Below are positions 11,286 to 21,760 of a DNA stretch of 64,000 nt, one piece after another (within the stretch, counting starts at the first letter, position 1; each line of letters starts with the position of its first letter). Made by a program: the position numbers and the translations under genes. The stretch covers positions 1-64,000 of the forward strand of contig LNKV01000023.1 of NCBI GenBank assembly GCA_001465935.1, written 5' to 3'. Source of the stretch: Clarireedia homoeocarpa (taxonomy: Eukaryota; Ascomycota; Leotiomycetes; Helotiales; Rutstroemiaceae). The notes beneath the pieces were generated by a model. It did not search any database. It was not told the origin of the DNA and was given only the letters and a program-made list of their open reading frames with translations.

Positions 11286-11640
11286 TATAAGACCCTGCGT
11301 CCGACGTATCTGAGATACAAATTTCGGAAAACATACGACCCTGCGCCGACGTATCTGAGATGCAAATTTCACATTGGGAGGAAAGTATAAGACCCTGCGT
11401 TCGACGTATCTGAGATGCAAATTTCGCATTGGGAGGAAAGCATAAGACCCTGCGTCCGACGTATCTGAGATGCACATATCGCATTGGGAGGAAAGCATAA
11501 GACCCCGTATCTGAGATGCACATATCGCATTGGGAGGAAAGCATAAGGCCCTGCGTCCGACGTATCTGAGATGCACATATCGCATTTGGAGGAAAGCATA
11601 AGACCCTGCGTCCGACGTATCCAGGATACAACTTTCCCAG
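11286..11640. repeat. 55-bp minisatellite, about six to seven units
   Basis: Unit of about 55 bp (TAAGACCCTGCG, CCGACGTATCTGAGATGC, then GCATTGGGAGGAAAG). Units begin near 11286, 11332, 11385, 11440, 11495, 11540 and 11596. The second and fifth are shortened by about 10 nt; the last decays into unique sequence. Minus-strand open frames across it (11260-11661) are by-products of the repeat, not a gene. Confidence 0.9.
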
Positions 11641-12437
11641 CCAAGACCCCTTTGTTTGCATTCTAGTTACTTCAGTAGCAAAATCCCATCTTGGTTATGG
11701 GAAGAGAAGAGTAAGTGCGCCATATGCATGCCTCCAACGTATACGACGCTAAGCACCGACTACCTGCATGGAAGTAATCTGCTAACTGTTTGACTTGGCT
11801 CCAATAGCATGAAACAATAGTATAATAGTTAATAAGATCCCGCGTTGTGTGACCCGGGGTTCACTTGCTGACTATCGTATATGCGCACGCTATTGGATTA
11901 CCAACAGTCTAGGCCCAACAGCCGTATACAAATTTATGACACGTCTTTTCCGGATATTGCGCAACCAAGACCCTGCTCATCCTCTTTCGTCCATGTAACA
12001 TCAGCTGACGGTAACATCGACTGCAGTAGTGTGGTCCCCTTATCTTCCTCGGGATCGGGGGATATGCAGGGTCCACATGAGCACAGACGACCCTTTTTTG
12101 GATGCCTGATGCTTGTATACGAAAGTTGCACTTGAGGCTCTTGGTTGAGTACGTGTCCGACCACGATACTGAATTGTTAACTCGTGTGGTAAGATACTTT
12201 CAAGACTGTGTCTCACGAAAGATGAGGCAAATCTCACGGAATGAAATTCAACACATTGCTGGATAGTGTATCGAAGAAGTTGTTCAGATGTGTGAAAATG
12301 GAGGCGGTCTGGCCTTCCTCTAATTATCTCTATAGTATATGCAAATGCAGGATATCACTCAATCGCTAAGATACATAAATAAAAGTGCTTGAAAGTAGCA
12401 GTAACAACACCGAACGCCTAGACCATCTCCCGCCTGC
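11641..12437. other. intergenic, no gene seen
   Basis: No frame with recognisable content. The right end is the 3' flank of the methyltransferase gene. Confidence 0.5.
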
Positions 12438-13400
12438 TCATGGCTTCCTTGCAATTGTGATCGTGTACTTCTGATGTATACCTTCCTCTGAGGCGAGATT
12501 CTGAAGACACTCCCTGGTCAATCTTTCCAACTTTTCACCAACAATGCCATGAGCTCCCAGCATTTTCCGCAACAGCTCGGGATATTGTGGGATCAATTTA
12601 GCCTGCACATATCTTCCCATCGCCTGGCTAGCGGGGGTCTTGGCTGATGGAACAAATGAGAACTCAAACGTCTGAACATGAATGACCTCCAACCCAGCAT
12701 CTTTCATGAGCGATGCAGCATTAGAGCCAGCGCGTGTTGAAAGTCCTGATTTCTCAGCCCCTGAGACAACAGTTTTGTGCCATTCCCAATTGTCGCTCAG
12801 ACACTCGGAGGTGCCAGCGCGATAGAACTTCCAATCTAGGTCTTGATGCTCGATAATACCACCAGACTTTAATGCGTGAGAAGCGGTAGAAAAGTAGCGA
12901 GCCCAGTCATTAATACCCAAGAAAAGCATACGACCAAATATGTAATCAAGCCCGCCAGGAGTGAAGATCTCACGGCCCATGACATCGCTACGAGGCTTGG
13001 TGTAGTCGACATCTAAAGCATTGCCTTGAGCCCATGTGACGTTTGCAGGTGCCATTTGCTCTGCAGTCTCCGGAACAGGTGACAAATCTAGCCCATAGAC
13101 CTTGGCGAATGGAAATATTGCCGCAATCTGAATAGTTGCAACACCCGTGCCGCATCCTACATCGACAGCCTTTGCTATCCTGCTCATCTTATTGACAGGG
13201 GCCAAGAGAGGGAAGCCTCCGATCATCTCAACAATGGCAGCAGCTTGAGCATCAAGGCGATCTTGTTCAATGGCACTGCGGCACTAGTGAGTGATGGGTT
13301 GCATAGGGGCTGAAAGTGAAACCTACTCGTTGGGAAGGACGTAAGCTGCAGAGGTATCATGGTACCGGCGTTGACTGGTGGTAGAAGCGATTGCTGCCAT
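12438..13400 (-). CDS. LaeA-like SAM-dependent methyltransferase
   Basis: Two exons on the minus strand, 13400-13327 and 13275-12438 (GTAGGT donor, CCGCAG acceptor), join as ...YVLPN|DAIEQDRLDAQ... to 303 residues. Class I methyltransferase fold: SAM-binding motif I VDVGCGTG at 62-69, then an acidic strand end (GLDLSP), a GGLDYIFGRML block and a GGIIEHQD post-motif. The YVLPND-x2-EQDRLD lead-in and overall length are characteristic of the fungal LaeA-like/UMTA group. LaeA proper is a nuclear regulator of secondary metabolism, but most paralogues act on small molecules or are uncharacterised; the substrate cannot be read from sequence. It is divergent from the tyrosinase gene with 1.2 kb between starts. 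An 11-bp repeat array lies 70-135 bp upstream of its ATG. Confidence 0.88.
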
Positions 13401-13468
13401 TTTGAAATAGTTTGTGCTTATCGAGGAAGGATGGAAAATGTAATGTGGTCTGGAACGAGCTTATTTCA

Positions 13469-13534
13469 ACGAGGTGTGAACGAGGTGTGAATGAGATGTG
13501 AACAAGATGTGAACAAGATGTGAACAAGATGTGA
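13469..13534. repeat. 11-bp tandem array, about six units
   Basis: Units of GATGTGAACAA and variants (GAGGTGTGAAC, GAGATGTGAAC). It sits in the promoter of the methyltransferase gene, 69-134 bp upstream of its ATG, so it may affect that promoter. Confidence 0.85.
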
Positions 13535-14619
13535 TAGCTGTTCTGGATCTGGGAGAAAGCAGCGCATATAAAGTATCTTGCTCGACATATTATATTCCAA
13601 TCTTCGCTGGCGTTTGCATAACAGCTGGCTCATTCCGACTCTCGGAATGAAGGGCTTGGGCACCAAGGACGCCGTCCGAGGCCACAAACCCTTGCTCCAC
13701 CCCCTCGGCTGCCCTGCAGCAGTATGCTGTGGGGTAGCATACCACCGTGTGGAGGTGAACTTAGAGATAGAGCTGAAGCTTAAGGTGGAGCTGGTGCGGA
13801 TAAGGCGTCGACAAGGGAGAGAATCAACCTCCAATCGAGGAGGTCAATCCGACGAGGAGAGGAGAGGAGAGATCCATCCACCAGTAGACGGTTTCGAAGG
13901 TCTGGCTATCCAGCAGAAGCTGCAGGGTAAGATTTTAGCATACGGTATAAGCCAAAGCGGGTAATTGGGAATGGCACGGACATAAGGCACGCACACGGAT
14001 AGTATCGAGAAGTTAAAAACGCCATGAAGATATATGCGAAATTTTGCAGCTATTGCAATGTATTGATCTGTGCCAATGGTATGGAAAGTTCCACCCGTTC
14101 GTGGAGAACAATTTAGCGACCTACGAGTTCGACACCTCAGGCATTCTTACATAATTATACGGGTTTCACAGTAGCGAGCCGTTGCTTCCTTACGCCCACC
14201 TCATGTCATCCATTTCTCGTCACATGGCATCCATTCTCGTCACATGTTATCTATTCCCACCACATCTCATCCATTCCTATCACGTATCATTCATTGGACG
14301 GGGAAGTTCACCACGTACCAGATAGGGCACCGCCATTTGAGAGTACACAGCTGTCAATGACCCTCTTGCTCTCAACATGGCTTGTTGACGTACAAGTAAT
14401 TAATCTCGTGCGGTCAAGAAGCACGGTGGCGCTCTTGACGTGAATGCCTTCAAGATGGGAGAGCTGAGATATATAGGTAGCTTAGGTTTCCCGCCTAACT
14501 AGAATAATAGGAACAATTCAACCAACAACCTCGTATGCTTATATCTGATACCGTGGCACCAAGAACCGAAGGAAGTCTGAACCAAGACTTGTGCATGTAA
14601 TTCAGGATTTTCCAGCAAG
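13535..14619. other. shared divergent intergenic region
   Basis: Lies between the methyltransferase (leftward) and tyrosinase (rightward) starts. Apart from the array at 14201-14297, only short frames without domains are seen. It should hold the tyrosinase promoter. Confidence 0.5.
14201..14297. repeat. about 20-bp tandem repeat, roughly five units
   Basis: Degenerate units of the form CATCCATTCTCGTCACATG with substitutions at several positions. It lies 320-420 bp upstream of the tyrosinase start. Confidence 0.75.
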
Positions 14620-15992
14620 ATGAAGTGCACAGTCATTGTTGTGTGCCTTCTCTCAATAATTGGGCTTCCCATCGACGCTACACCCACAAAGGACTGTGAT
14701 CCCCACGAGCATCGTGATCGCACGCAAGCAGATGCGTCAAAACAGATTAAGACATGGCAGAATGAGTATAATTATTATGTGTATGAGATGCTCAAAACTC
14801 ATAAGAAGGGATGCACGTTGGAGAATATGCTTCAACGCCAGGAATGGTAACGTTGTCCAGCTTGCTTTCCAACCCTGTGTAAATCTAATTTACGAATAGG
14901 GGATCAATGTCTCCTCAATCACGCAAAGAGTATATCCGAGCTGTCAAATGTTTGCAGGCCAAACCACCTCGAAGCAGCAAGCAAGAAGTGCCAGGGGCCA
15001 GGACCCGCTATGATGATTTTAGTGCCCAGCACATAAAAGCCAGCCCTTCTGTGCATTTCAGCGTAAGTTTTGTCCCAGCTCCAGTCCCGTCCCACCTACC
15101 ATCGAAGATGAACCTAACTCCCTCTTAGGGTCTCTTCTTCCACTTTCACCGATACCTTCTATATACTTATGAGAAAGCCCTCCGCGACGAATGTGGCTAT
15201 AATGGCGCACAACCCTACTGGGACTGGACTCTCTCCTGGGAAGACCCACGTAAATCAACTGTTTTCGACGGCTCACCAACATCCATGGGTAGTAACGGAG
15301 CGGTGGTCTCTCACAATAGCACAACCATCTCCGCATTCGGTATAACCCTCTCCATTCCTCCAGCAACAGGAGGTGGTTGTATATCTGGTCCGTTTTCAGA
15401 CTACACCGTAAACCTTGGTCCAGTAGCATTCACCCCCTACGGACCGAATAACGGTCTTGGATATAACCCCCGGTGTTTATCGCGAGATTTGTCACCCAAT
15501 TGGACGAATAATACGAAGCCAACAGATATTGTAACGTTGGTGAATGGCTGTACGGATCTCGGATGTTTCGACCGGCACTTAGAAGCTCTAGACGGCGTGC
15601 ATGCGGGCGGCCATTTTGGAATGGGTGGATTGGGCTTGGATGCCTATTCTAGTACTGGCGATCCGGCATTTTGGCTGCACCACGCGATGGTTGATAAGGT
15701 GTGGAGTTTGTGGCAGGGTATAGACCCGGAGAACAGAGTTGGAATGGTATATGGAACAGGGACAGCATTCAACGGTAAGACTTCGGAATTGTTTGCTCTA
15801 GCCTGTTCCCTCGTCAGGGCGGGTGACGCGAGAGGTCTTGAAAAACGAATAATGCTGATAAATCAAATAGTTCCACCCAGTCCAGATGTTACCTGGAATA
15901 CAACCATTGATTATGGGGTTTTGGCGTCATCTCAGAAGGTGGGAGATCTGGTTTCGACGATTAGCGGCCCATTTTGTTACACTTATGTCTGA
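14620..15992 (+). CDS. secreted tyrosinase-type copper oxidase
   Basis: Four exons, 14620-14846, 14900-15062, 15129-15774 and 15871-15992, join in frame to 385 residues. The start has a hydrophobic signal peptide (CTVIVVCLLSIIGLPIDA). Type-3 copper ligands are all visible. CuA uses His120 (SAQHI), His128 (SVHFSG) and His137 (FHFHRYLL), followed by the family PYWDW. CuB uses His288 and His292 (HAGGHFGMGG) and the DPAFWLHHAMVDK helix (His314/315). There is no Cys just before the second CuA His, so the Cys-His thioether of some fungal tyrosinases is probably absent. N-glycosylation sequons (NWT, NNT, NST) fit secretion. The short-tail family oxidises phenols or catechols; the substrate is unknown. 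It may act with the divergent methyltransferase gene, but this is inference. Confidence 0.92.
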
Positions 15993-17352
15993 GAAACCGT
16001 TTTCTCTTCGTGCGCTCCGGTACCTGAGTAATCCTTCATTTAAAAGTGTCTTGCAGCTCGAGTATGGAGCTAGTGAAGCACGATGTTGAATAATATAATA
16101 ACATAATACTGCAACATGTCAGCATTTCTTCATGGAAAATCATTGGAAATATGATAATAAACACCTGAAATGGTTTCTCAAATCGAGACTGTGAATACTG
16201 TAAACATGCTCACAAGTCCAGATAATGACTGCCGCTCACAGAGTACAGAAATAAAAACATAAAAGCTCCTCCGTCAACTGCTGCTGTATGATGTTGAAGG
16301 ACGGCACCTCCAAGGGTCACTTCCGCCAACATGCCTTAAATGTAAGGAGAAGAGAAGCAAGAACAAAAAGACTAATCAGAAGGGGTAAACTATTGATCGG
16401 AGCAGAGACAGGGCGTCAATGGGTTGAAGAAGAATCAACAACACATTCTCCTCATTTTTCACGAGGCAGGACAAAAGACTAGTCAAAATTCGCAAGAATG
16501 GAAACGCTTTTCTGAAATGTTCATCTATAACGGCCAATTCTCTTCTCCTTGAGTACGGCCCGTCCTATAACTTGAGATGGAGGATATCGAGTTCTCACTT
16601 CTCACAGAACTCACGTGACATTTCTCGGAGGTCTCCGACCACAATTGGAACCAAGCAATGTCAAGTAACCACATCTCTGTGTGCATCTTGAAAGGTAGGC
16701 TACCTACGGAGGGTCTGGAATATAGATGACGGAGACAGAAGGACAAGCTGGGTAGGATGTGGATGTGTATGTTGTCCTGTGAAAGATAAAATGCGTCGGT
16801 TGGAAGTAACAAACATCTTAAAGCATGAATAGATTCGACAGGCCAAAGGGTGGGGATAGTGAATATGCGCGGCGAATGGTTGGCGATCCTCGCTGTTTCG
16901 CATGGGAATCACGTGGACTCAATTGGTGCATCTGAGAGATTCACTTACATGCTTACTAATAACACTTGCTGGGGGGGTTGCCTGTGAGAGGACTGTGGAC
17001 TTTCTGCAATGTAATGTTAACGTATCGGCGGGTAACTTCTTCTCTTCATGATTGTGGTGCCGCTCTCTTTCAATTCATCGAACCGCTGTCAGACTTTGGT
17101 ACGAAAACTGGCTCGTCCACTGCCAATGAGAAAGTATGTTGGAACACCCAGCCGAACATAATCATCAATATACCAGTAGGTCTTCCACCTAGAAGAATTC
17201 ACAAATCGTATATACCAAAACCCGAATTGTGTCATGAGCTTTTTTTGCATTTTTGCATTCAGTAAGGTCATCTATGTGACAAAAAAATGCAGCCACTTGC
17301 CCATCCCTAATGCAAATTGAACACCCCACAGAAAAACACCGAATGTTTCCGT
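15993..17352. other. intergenic, no gene seen
   Basis: Convergent 3' flanks of the tyrosinase and RPS5 genes. Short frames (16288-16482, 16525-16912, 16966-17265) show no domain, and opposite-strand frames overlap them. Confidence 0.5.
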
Positions 17353-18250
17353 TTACCGATTGCTCTTTGCGACACGCTCCAACTCATCCTTCTTCTTGAT
17401 GGCGTAGGAGTTGCTGCTTCCCTTAGCAGCGTTGATCAATTCTTCAGCCAAGCACTCAGCAATCGACTTAACGTTTCTGAATGAAGCTTCACGGGCACCG
17501 ATAGTGAGAAGAGCGATGGCTTGGTTGACACGGCGTAGAGGGGAGACATCGACGGCTTGACGACGGACAGTACCAGCAGATCCGATACGGGTGCTGTCTT
17601 CGCGAGGACCACAGTTAACGATAGCGTCAACAGCGACTTGGATTGGGTTTTGGTCGGTCATGATGTGGATCTAGAGAAAATACTCGTTAGAGCAGTGAAG
17701 TATGAAAAGAATGCGTTTTCAACATACGATCTCGAAGGCGTGTGCAACTATGCGAACAGCCATGAGCTTCTTTCCGTTGTTACGACCGTTCATCATCAAA
17801 GAGTTGGTGAGACGCTCAATGATTGGGCATTGTGCCTTTCTGAATCTCTTTTGCGCATATCGGCCGGCGGAATGGGAGATGTAGACTGGCGCTCTGATTT
17901 GGATATAGTCGCTGTAGAAGATTTTCGTGTTAGCCCAGATATTCCTTCCGCAGAACTGCCTCTCGTCCCAAAAAGAAGGTATCGAATGTCCTCAATCGTA
18001 TCATGGTATGTATCGTATCGCATTGGGAGATCTTACGTCAAAGAGATATCACGGATCTCAACATCCTCGTAACTCCATTTGTTGAAGAGCTAAAAGTCAT
18101 CATCATCAGCCTCAATGTTCCTCCAACTCCAGATTGTCCGATTTGGCAGAATTGAATTCGTACCTTAATGCTTCCGATTTCTTCCACAACCTCCTTTGGC
18201 AGAACTTGGTAGCCAGAGACGGCCTCGACTTCGACTTCTCCGTCAGACAT
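17353..18250 (-). CDS. rps5: 40S ribosomal protein S5 (uS7)
   Basis: Four exons on the minus strand, 18250-18164, 18089-18037, 17911-17728 and 17670-17353, join in frame to 213 residues, the normal fungal length. Family sequence is continuous across the joins: SYEDVEIRDISL|TDYIQIRAPVYI, then AQKRFRKAQCPIIERLTNSL, MMNGRNNGKKLMAVRIV, and the C-terminal NPIQVAVDAI, GPREDSTRIG, RRQAVDVSPLRRVNQA, ending KKKDELERVAKSNR. It is part of the 40S head and contacts the mRNA exit channel and E-site tRNA. A high intron count is typical of fungal ribosomal protein genes. Confidence 0.97.
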
Positions 18251-18456
18251 GATGGCGATGGCTGACTATTTGAAGTTGGCGGTGATGGTTGAATTTACAA
18301 GTTGTCGACGTCGTGGGATCTCGAATGAGTTCGGCTTTCCACTCGAATATTTTGCGATACACTAACCTAACCTCAATTGGATTCTGAAAGGGTTTATGTG
18401 GGCGACAGCCCTCGTTTATTTCTGGTGTAGTTGCCCTACACATGAGGCATCACACG

Positions 18457-18486
18457 GAGCCACATTGAGCCACATTGAGCCACATT
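18457..18486. repeat. triple 10-bp repeat upstream of RPS5
   Basis: GAGCCACATT occurs three times head-to-tail, 207-236 bp upstream of the RPS5 start. Clustered short direct repeats in a ribosomal protein promoter could be binding sites, but no known factor site is recognised. Confidence 0.6.
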
Positions 18487-19670
18487 TTTGCCCGAACGCC
18501 GTCATGACTTGCTTAGGGCCTAATACTTACATAATCTTTCTTGGAGCGACACAATCGCTGTCGCAAGTGTTATTTTCGACGTTGCTTTTCATTTTGCGCC
18601 GGTTTGTTACGTGTTCTTCCTGTACTGCCAAATGCCTCTCATCTACATTGATACTCGCCCACTGTACGGAAGCATGAGCGTGAAGCCACGCATGTAGTTC
18701 TCGTTGTTAGCTGTTCGCACTTCTTACAAGTTCGTAGGGTTCCGATTCCTACATGGTAGAACTTCTCTGACTACCAACTGTCACAACTGTTTCCGAGCAC
18801 GCGGCGCAATAAGTTCGCAACGACGTTGAAGCTTCGATGGTTATTCTTGGGAGGACTGTCACACTGCTGTGCTTTCGTTTATCTATTTCATATGTCCCCC
18901 TCAGTAGACAGCAGCCTGAATCTAGCAGGAGTATGTGTCACTAGATATCTGCTTGCTTGAGAAAAATAGCATCACGACCAGTACCCACTACGCAGCATTC
19001 AGTCCAGTCATGGCAGATGTTACTCCTGGCGAATCCACGGACATGATTCTTGATATACATAGTCTGCATTGTCCCCAGGTGCCTAATTGACTCAAGTTCT
19101 AGAGTATCCCAAAGGCCTCGCAAAAGTCTCGCTCTTGTTTGATTTTCAAATACAATTTCAACCACTCGCCTGTAGCATCAACTGGAGCTTGAGTACGGTA
19201 TTTAGCAGGGCGAGGTCTCGCTTGTATTCACATTCAATGGACAAGCAATATCATTGACTAGCTAAGCATGACGATGCACAACTACCTACAGATGATCAAG
19301 GGCTTGAAGGGGCTTGAAGGGGCTTCCAGTCTGCCGACACGTATGTTTCCACTTCGAGCTCGAACAAAGCTCCTGATTCTGCGTGTGGCGTAGAAAGAGA
19401 GGAGCAGCATATTCAAGAACTTGTCCATGTCAACAATATAACAGCTTAACGACGTCTTGAAATGGAAAGATGGCCGGGCAAAAGGACAATTGAGGAAAAA
19501 TATAATGTTCCACTCAGCTATCCCAAATATTTCCAAATTGAATATCCAAATTCCAATTTCATAAATTCATAAAAAGCCCTCCTCGTCCAAACGAGTGACA
19601 GTAAAACCAACCCCAACCACACATCAATTGATATCCCATACCCTAACCCATACCATACCATACCCTACGC

Positions 19671-19762
19671 CATCCCATCCCATCCCATCCCATCCCATCC
19701 CATCCCATCCCATCCCATCCCATCTCATCCCATCCCATCCCATCCCATCCTATCCCATCCCA
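19671..19762. repeat. (CATCC)n pentanucleotide microsatellite
   Basis: About 18 CATCC units with two single-base interruptions, preceded by degenerate CCATAC units from about 19630. It lies just downstream of the CYSTM-like gene ending at 19839. Confidence 0.92.
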
Positions 19763-19838
19763 CCACATCCCCTTTCTTCCCCCAGACCCCGACATATGTC
19801 ATCCCCAGCCCAACTCGCTCGCCCGTCCGATGACTTTC

Positions 19839-20231
19839 CTAACAGCAACATTCCAAACACTCGAAACATGCCAATCCAGCGCAAATCCCGCAGCATATCC
19901 CGCCCTTGTCGCCACCACGTATATGCATTTTATCATCTGCAACGGACTCGGAGCTCGCCGTACGAGAGAGGCTCATGGGGGCTTTCTTGGCCTTTGTGTG
20001 GTTTGGTTAGCTTTGGAAGGAGGGATGGAGAAGAAGGAAGTGAAGGAGAGGAAGTCGGAGATGGTGGAAAAGAAAAGAAGGAAAAAAAAAACATACTGGT
20101 TCTTCATATTCAAAATCCCAACTAGGTTTTGGATTGGCTTCTTGTCGCGACATGGCGTGTGTAGCAGGTGGTTGACGGATAAGCGCTGGGTGAAGAGTAG
20201 TGCGAGGATTGGTTTCAGTTCGATTGATCAT
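19839..20231 (-). CDS. small CYSTM-like cysteine-rich protein, paralogue 1
   Basis: The 3' exon (19991-19839) encodes IRGGDKGGICCGICAGLACFECLECCC plus stop, read here as IRGGDKGG, ICCGICAGLACFE, CLECCC. This is a C-terminal cysteine-rich hydrophobic tail of the CYSTM type, nearly identical to the tail of the gene at 25297-25617. The 5' exon (20231-20097) is joined through a 105-nt intron with GTATGT donor, CTAAC branch and AAAG acceptor, giving 95 residues. The start is uncertain: ATG at 20229-20231 or the internal ATG in THAMSRQEAN are possible, and the second exon alone has an in-frame ATG giving 45 residues. CYSTM proteins are small tail-anchored stress-tolerance proteins. The tail is certain; the 5' end is not. 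Confidence 0.65.
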
Positions 20232-21122
20232 GTTTACTTCTTCTTTGCTGCTTCGGGACTTTGAGAATGACACGAATATTGGAGATGGGGGAGGAGGAGG
20301 AGGAGACGACAGGAGGGCAAGTGAAGTGAGGTATAGTATAGGTATGTAAGCAGTCCAAACCTGATTTATATAGCCCTGCGCCTGCCACTTAGCTGTTGGG
20401 GATTTGTTCGTATGACTTTATGTGTACAGTAGCCGGTGAGATCTTACTGTACTTGGATAGTTATCACTTGGCAGCCTTATCCTCGTGAACGCAGTCTCAG
20501 GAACATGCACGGCTTTAATTCGGGATCTGAATGGCCGGGTCTGAAGTTGTATAGATGCGTGGGATGTGGGTGGGCATGAAGGTGGTCGGATGGATGTTTA
20601 CTTCATAGGAGGGGACGAGGGCGAGGGGCGAGGAGGGAAGGAGGGGAATGCTTGGGTGAAGTGTGGGGTGAAGCTGACGAGGTGACTGGGAAGGTTTGAC
20701 ATGCACTGTGAGGCGGGGGTTTCGCTATTCTCAGAGCTAACCTTAGATAGTTCTAGCGTAATTAATTGAACACGGCCGAGGTAGAACTCATGGTCTTTTG
20801 TTGTATATATTCCACCAAGTCTTTGAAAGAATGCTCATCGTCGTCCATGTAAAGCTCTTTGGATAATATTACAAATGAAACCCGCTCGGTCGGCACCTTT
20901 GTTGTGCCGAAATACAGTAGCCGTTTCCTGGTCGGCTTGCAAGCAACACCATCCTCCTCCGAAACTTAAAAAATGGGTTGTCGTCGTCATCGTCATCATG
21001 CCCTGCCCCGCTCTTCCTGAGAGAAATATCCGACCCCTCACATCTCAATCACGAATATGCTATGCGCCGAACTCGCCGTTCGCATGGTTGGTATTTTGAA
21101 AGCATGAAACAAAGCATGGACA

Positions 21123-21151
21123 AAGTCGAGTCTGCGATAATCATTCCCTGA
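21123..21151 (+). repeat. 29-bp perfect dispersed repeat, copy 1
   Basis: Identical over 29 bp to 25219-25247 in the same orientation (begins AAGTCGAGTCTGCG, ends ATTCCCTGA). The flanks do not align. Confidence 0.85.
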
Positions 21152-21175
21152 CGAGCATCTCCGGGGCCCAGGCGG

Positions 21176-21221
21176 TCAAATAAGGCCCCTTATCGCTGAC
21201 GCTCAATGGGGCCTTATTTGA
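21176..21221. repeat. perfect 14-bp inverted repeat (hairpin)
   Basis: TCAAATAAGGCCCC at 21176-21189 pairs exactly with GGGGCCTTATTTGA at 21208-21221 across an 18-nt loop. It lies next to the 29-bp repeat and the AT-rich island, so it may be a piece of a transposon end. No gene ends close by, so a terminator role is unlikely. Confidence 0.75.
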
Positions 21222-21329
21222 TAGCCTGAGGCACTCTTCGAGCTCGTCTTGCTAGAGACTTATTATATACTCTTTTTTTAAAAGTATTTCTAAATACTGA
21301 ATTAATTTAAAATTAGTTAGAGTTGTAAT

Positions 21330-21586
21330 TGTGACGATACGCTGTGGGAATTAGATCATACCATTCTTAGAATCAACAACTAGAGAACTAAAAGGGTCGA
21401 AGGGCCTTAAGGGCTTATATACACGTAGTGGTCACATGAGTCACGTGCTAAAGGCACGTGCACGCTAGGCATGCTTAAAGGTCTGCCCCACTACTAAGGG
21501 TGGTATCCCGGAATATCAGGTGATCCGGTAAGTGTAATGTGTCTTTATCACTGATCCTCGTAGCTTATAATGTACGGATCGTCACA
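21330..21586. mobile_element. solo-LTR-like or MITE-like 257-bp insertion
   Basis: Begins TGTGACGAT and ends ATCGTCACA, a 9-bp terminal inverted repeat with the TG...CA ends of retroviral-type LTRs. Its composition is balanced while both flanks are almost pure A/T, suggesting insertion after the flanks decayed. AAT occurs on both sides, but there is no convincing 4-6 bp target duplication. An internal palindrome (CACGTGC 21442-21448, GCACGTG 21454-21460) is present. No internal retrotransposon sequence adjoins it, so a solo LTR or non-autonomous element is most likely. Confidence 0.55.
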
Positions 21587-21760
21587 AATATAAGAAGTTT
21601 TAATATAAAAAAAAGAAGTTATATTAAAAATTTAAAAAATATTAATAAAAATATTAAAGTTTTATATATAAATATAATAAACTTAATTTAAATTTAATTC
21701 TTTATAAAAGAAAGCTAAGAAAATATTATATAGTTACATCAATCTTTAAATATTAATATA

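Larger units (their letters stand above)
18251..19838. other. intergenic; RPS5 promoter at its left end
   Basis: No supported gene. The left 300 bp is the RPS5 upstream region and includes the triple 10-bp repeat at 18457-18486. Further right are a triple GGGGCTTGAA-type repeat (about 19300-19326) and the CATCC array at 19671-19762. Confidence 0.5.
20232..21760. other. intergenic with AT-rich repeat island
   Basis: 20232-21120 has no supported gene. It includes a purine-rich (GGA)n stretch at 20287-20306 and the probable promoter of the CYSTM-like gene. 21240-21329 and 21587-21780 are extremely AT-rich and stop-laden, resembling RIP-degraded repeat DNA, and flank the GC-balanced insertion at 21330-21586. 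Confidence 0.55.

Noticed and set aside
11286..11640. CRISPR-like array
   Set aside because: Units are contiguous without unique spacers and the genome is fungal; it is a minisatellite.
11260..11661. Repeat protein with CISDTSDAGSY units
   Set aside because: Translation of the 55-bp minisatellite; units vary in length and shift frame.
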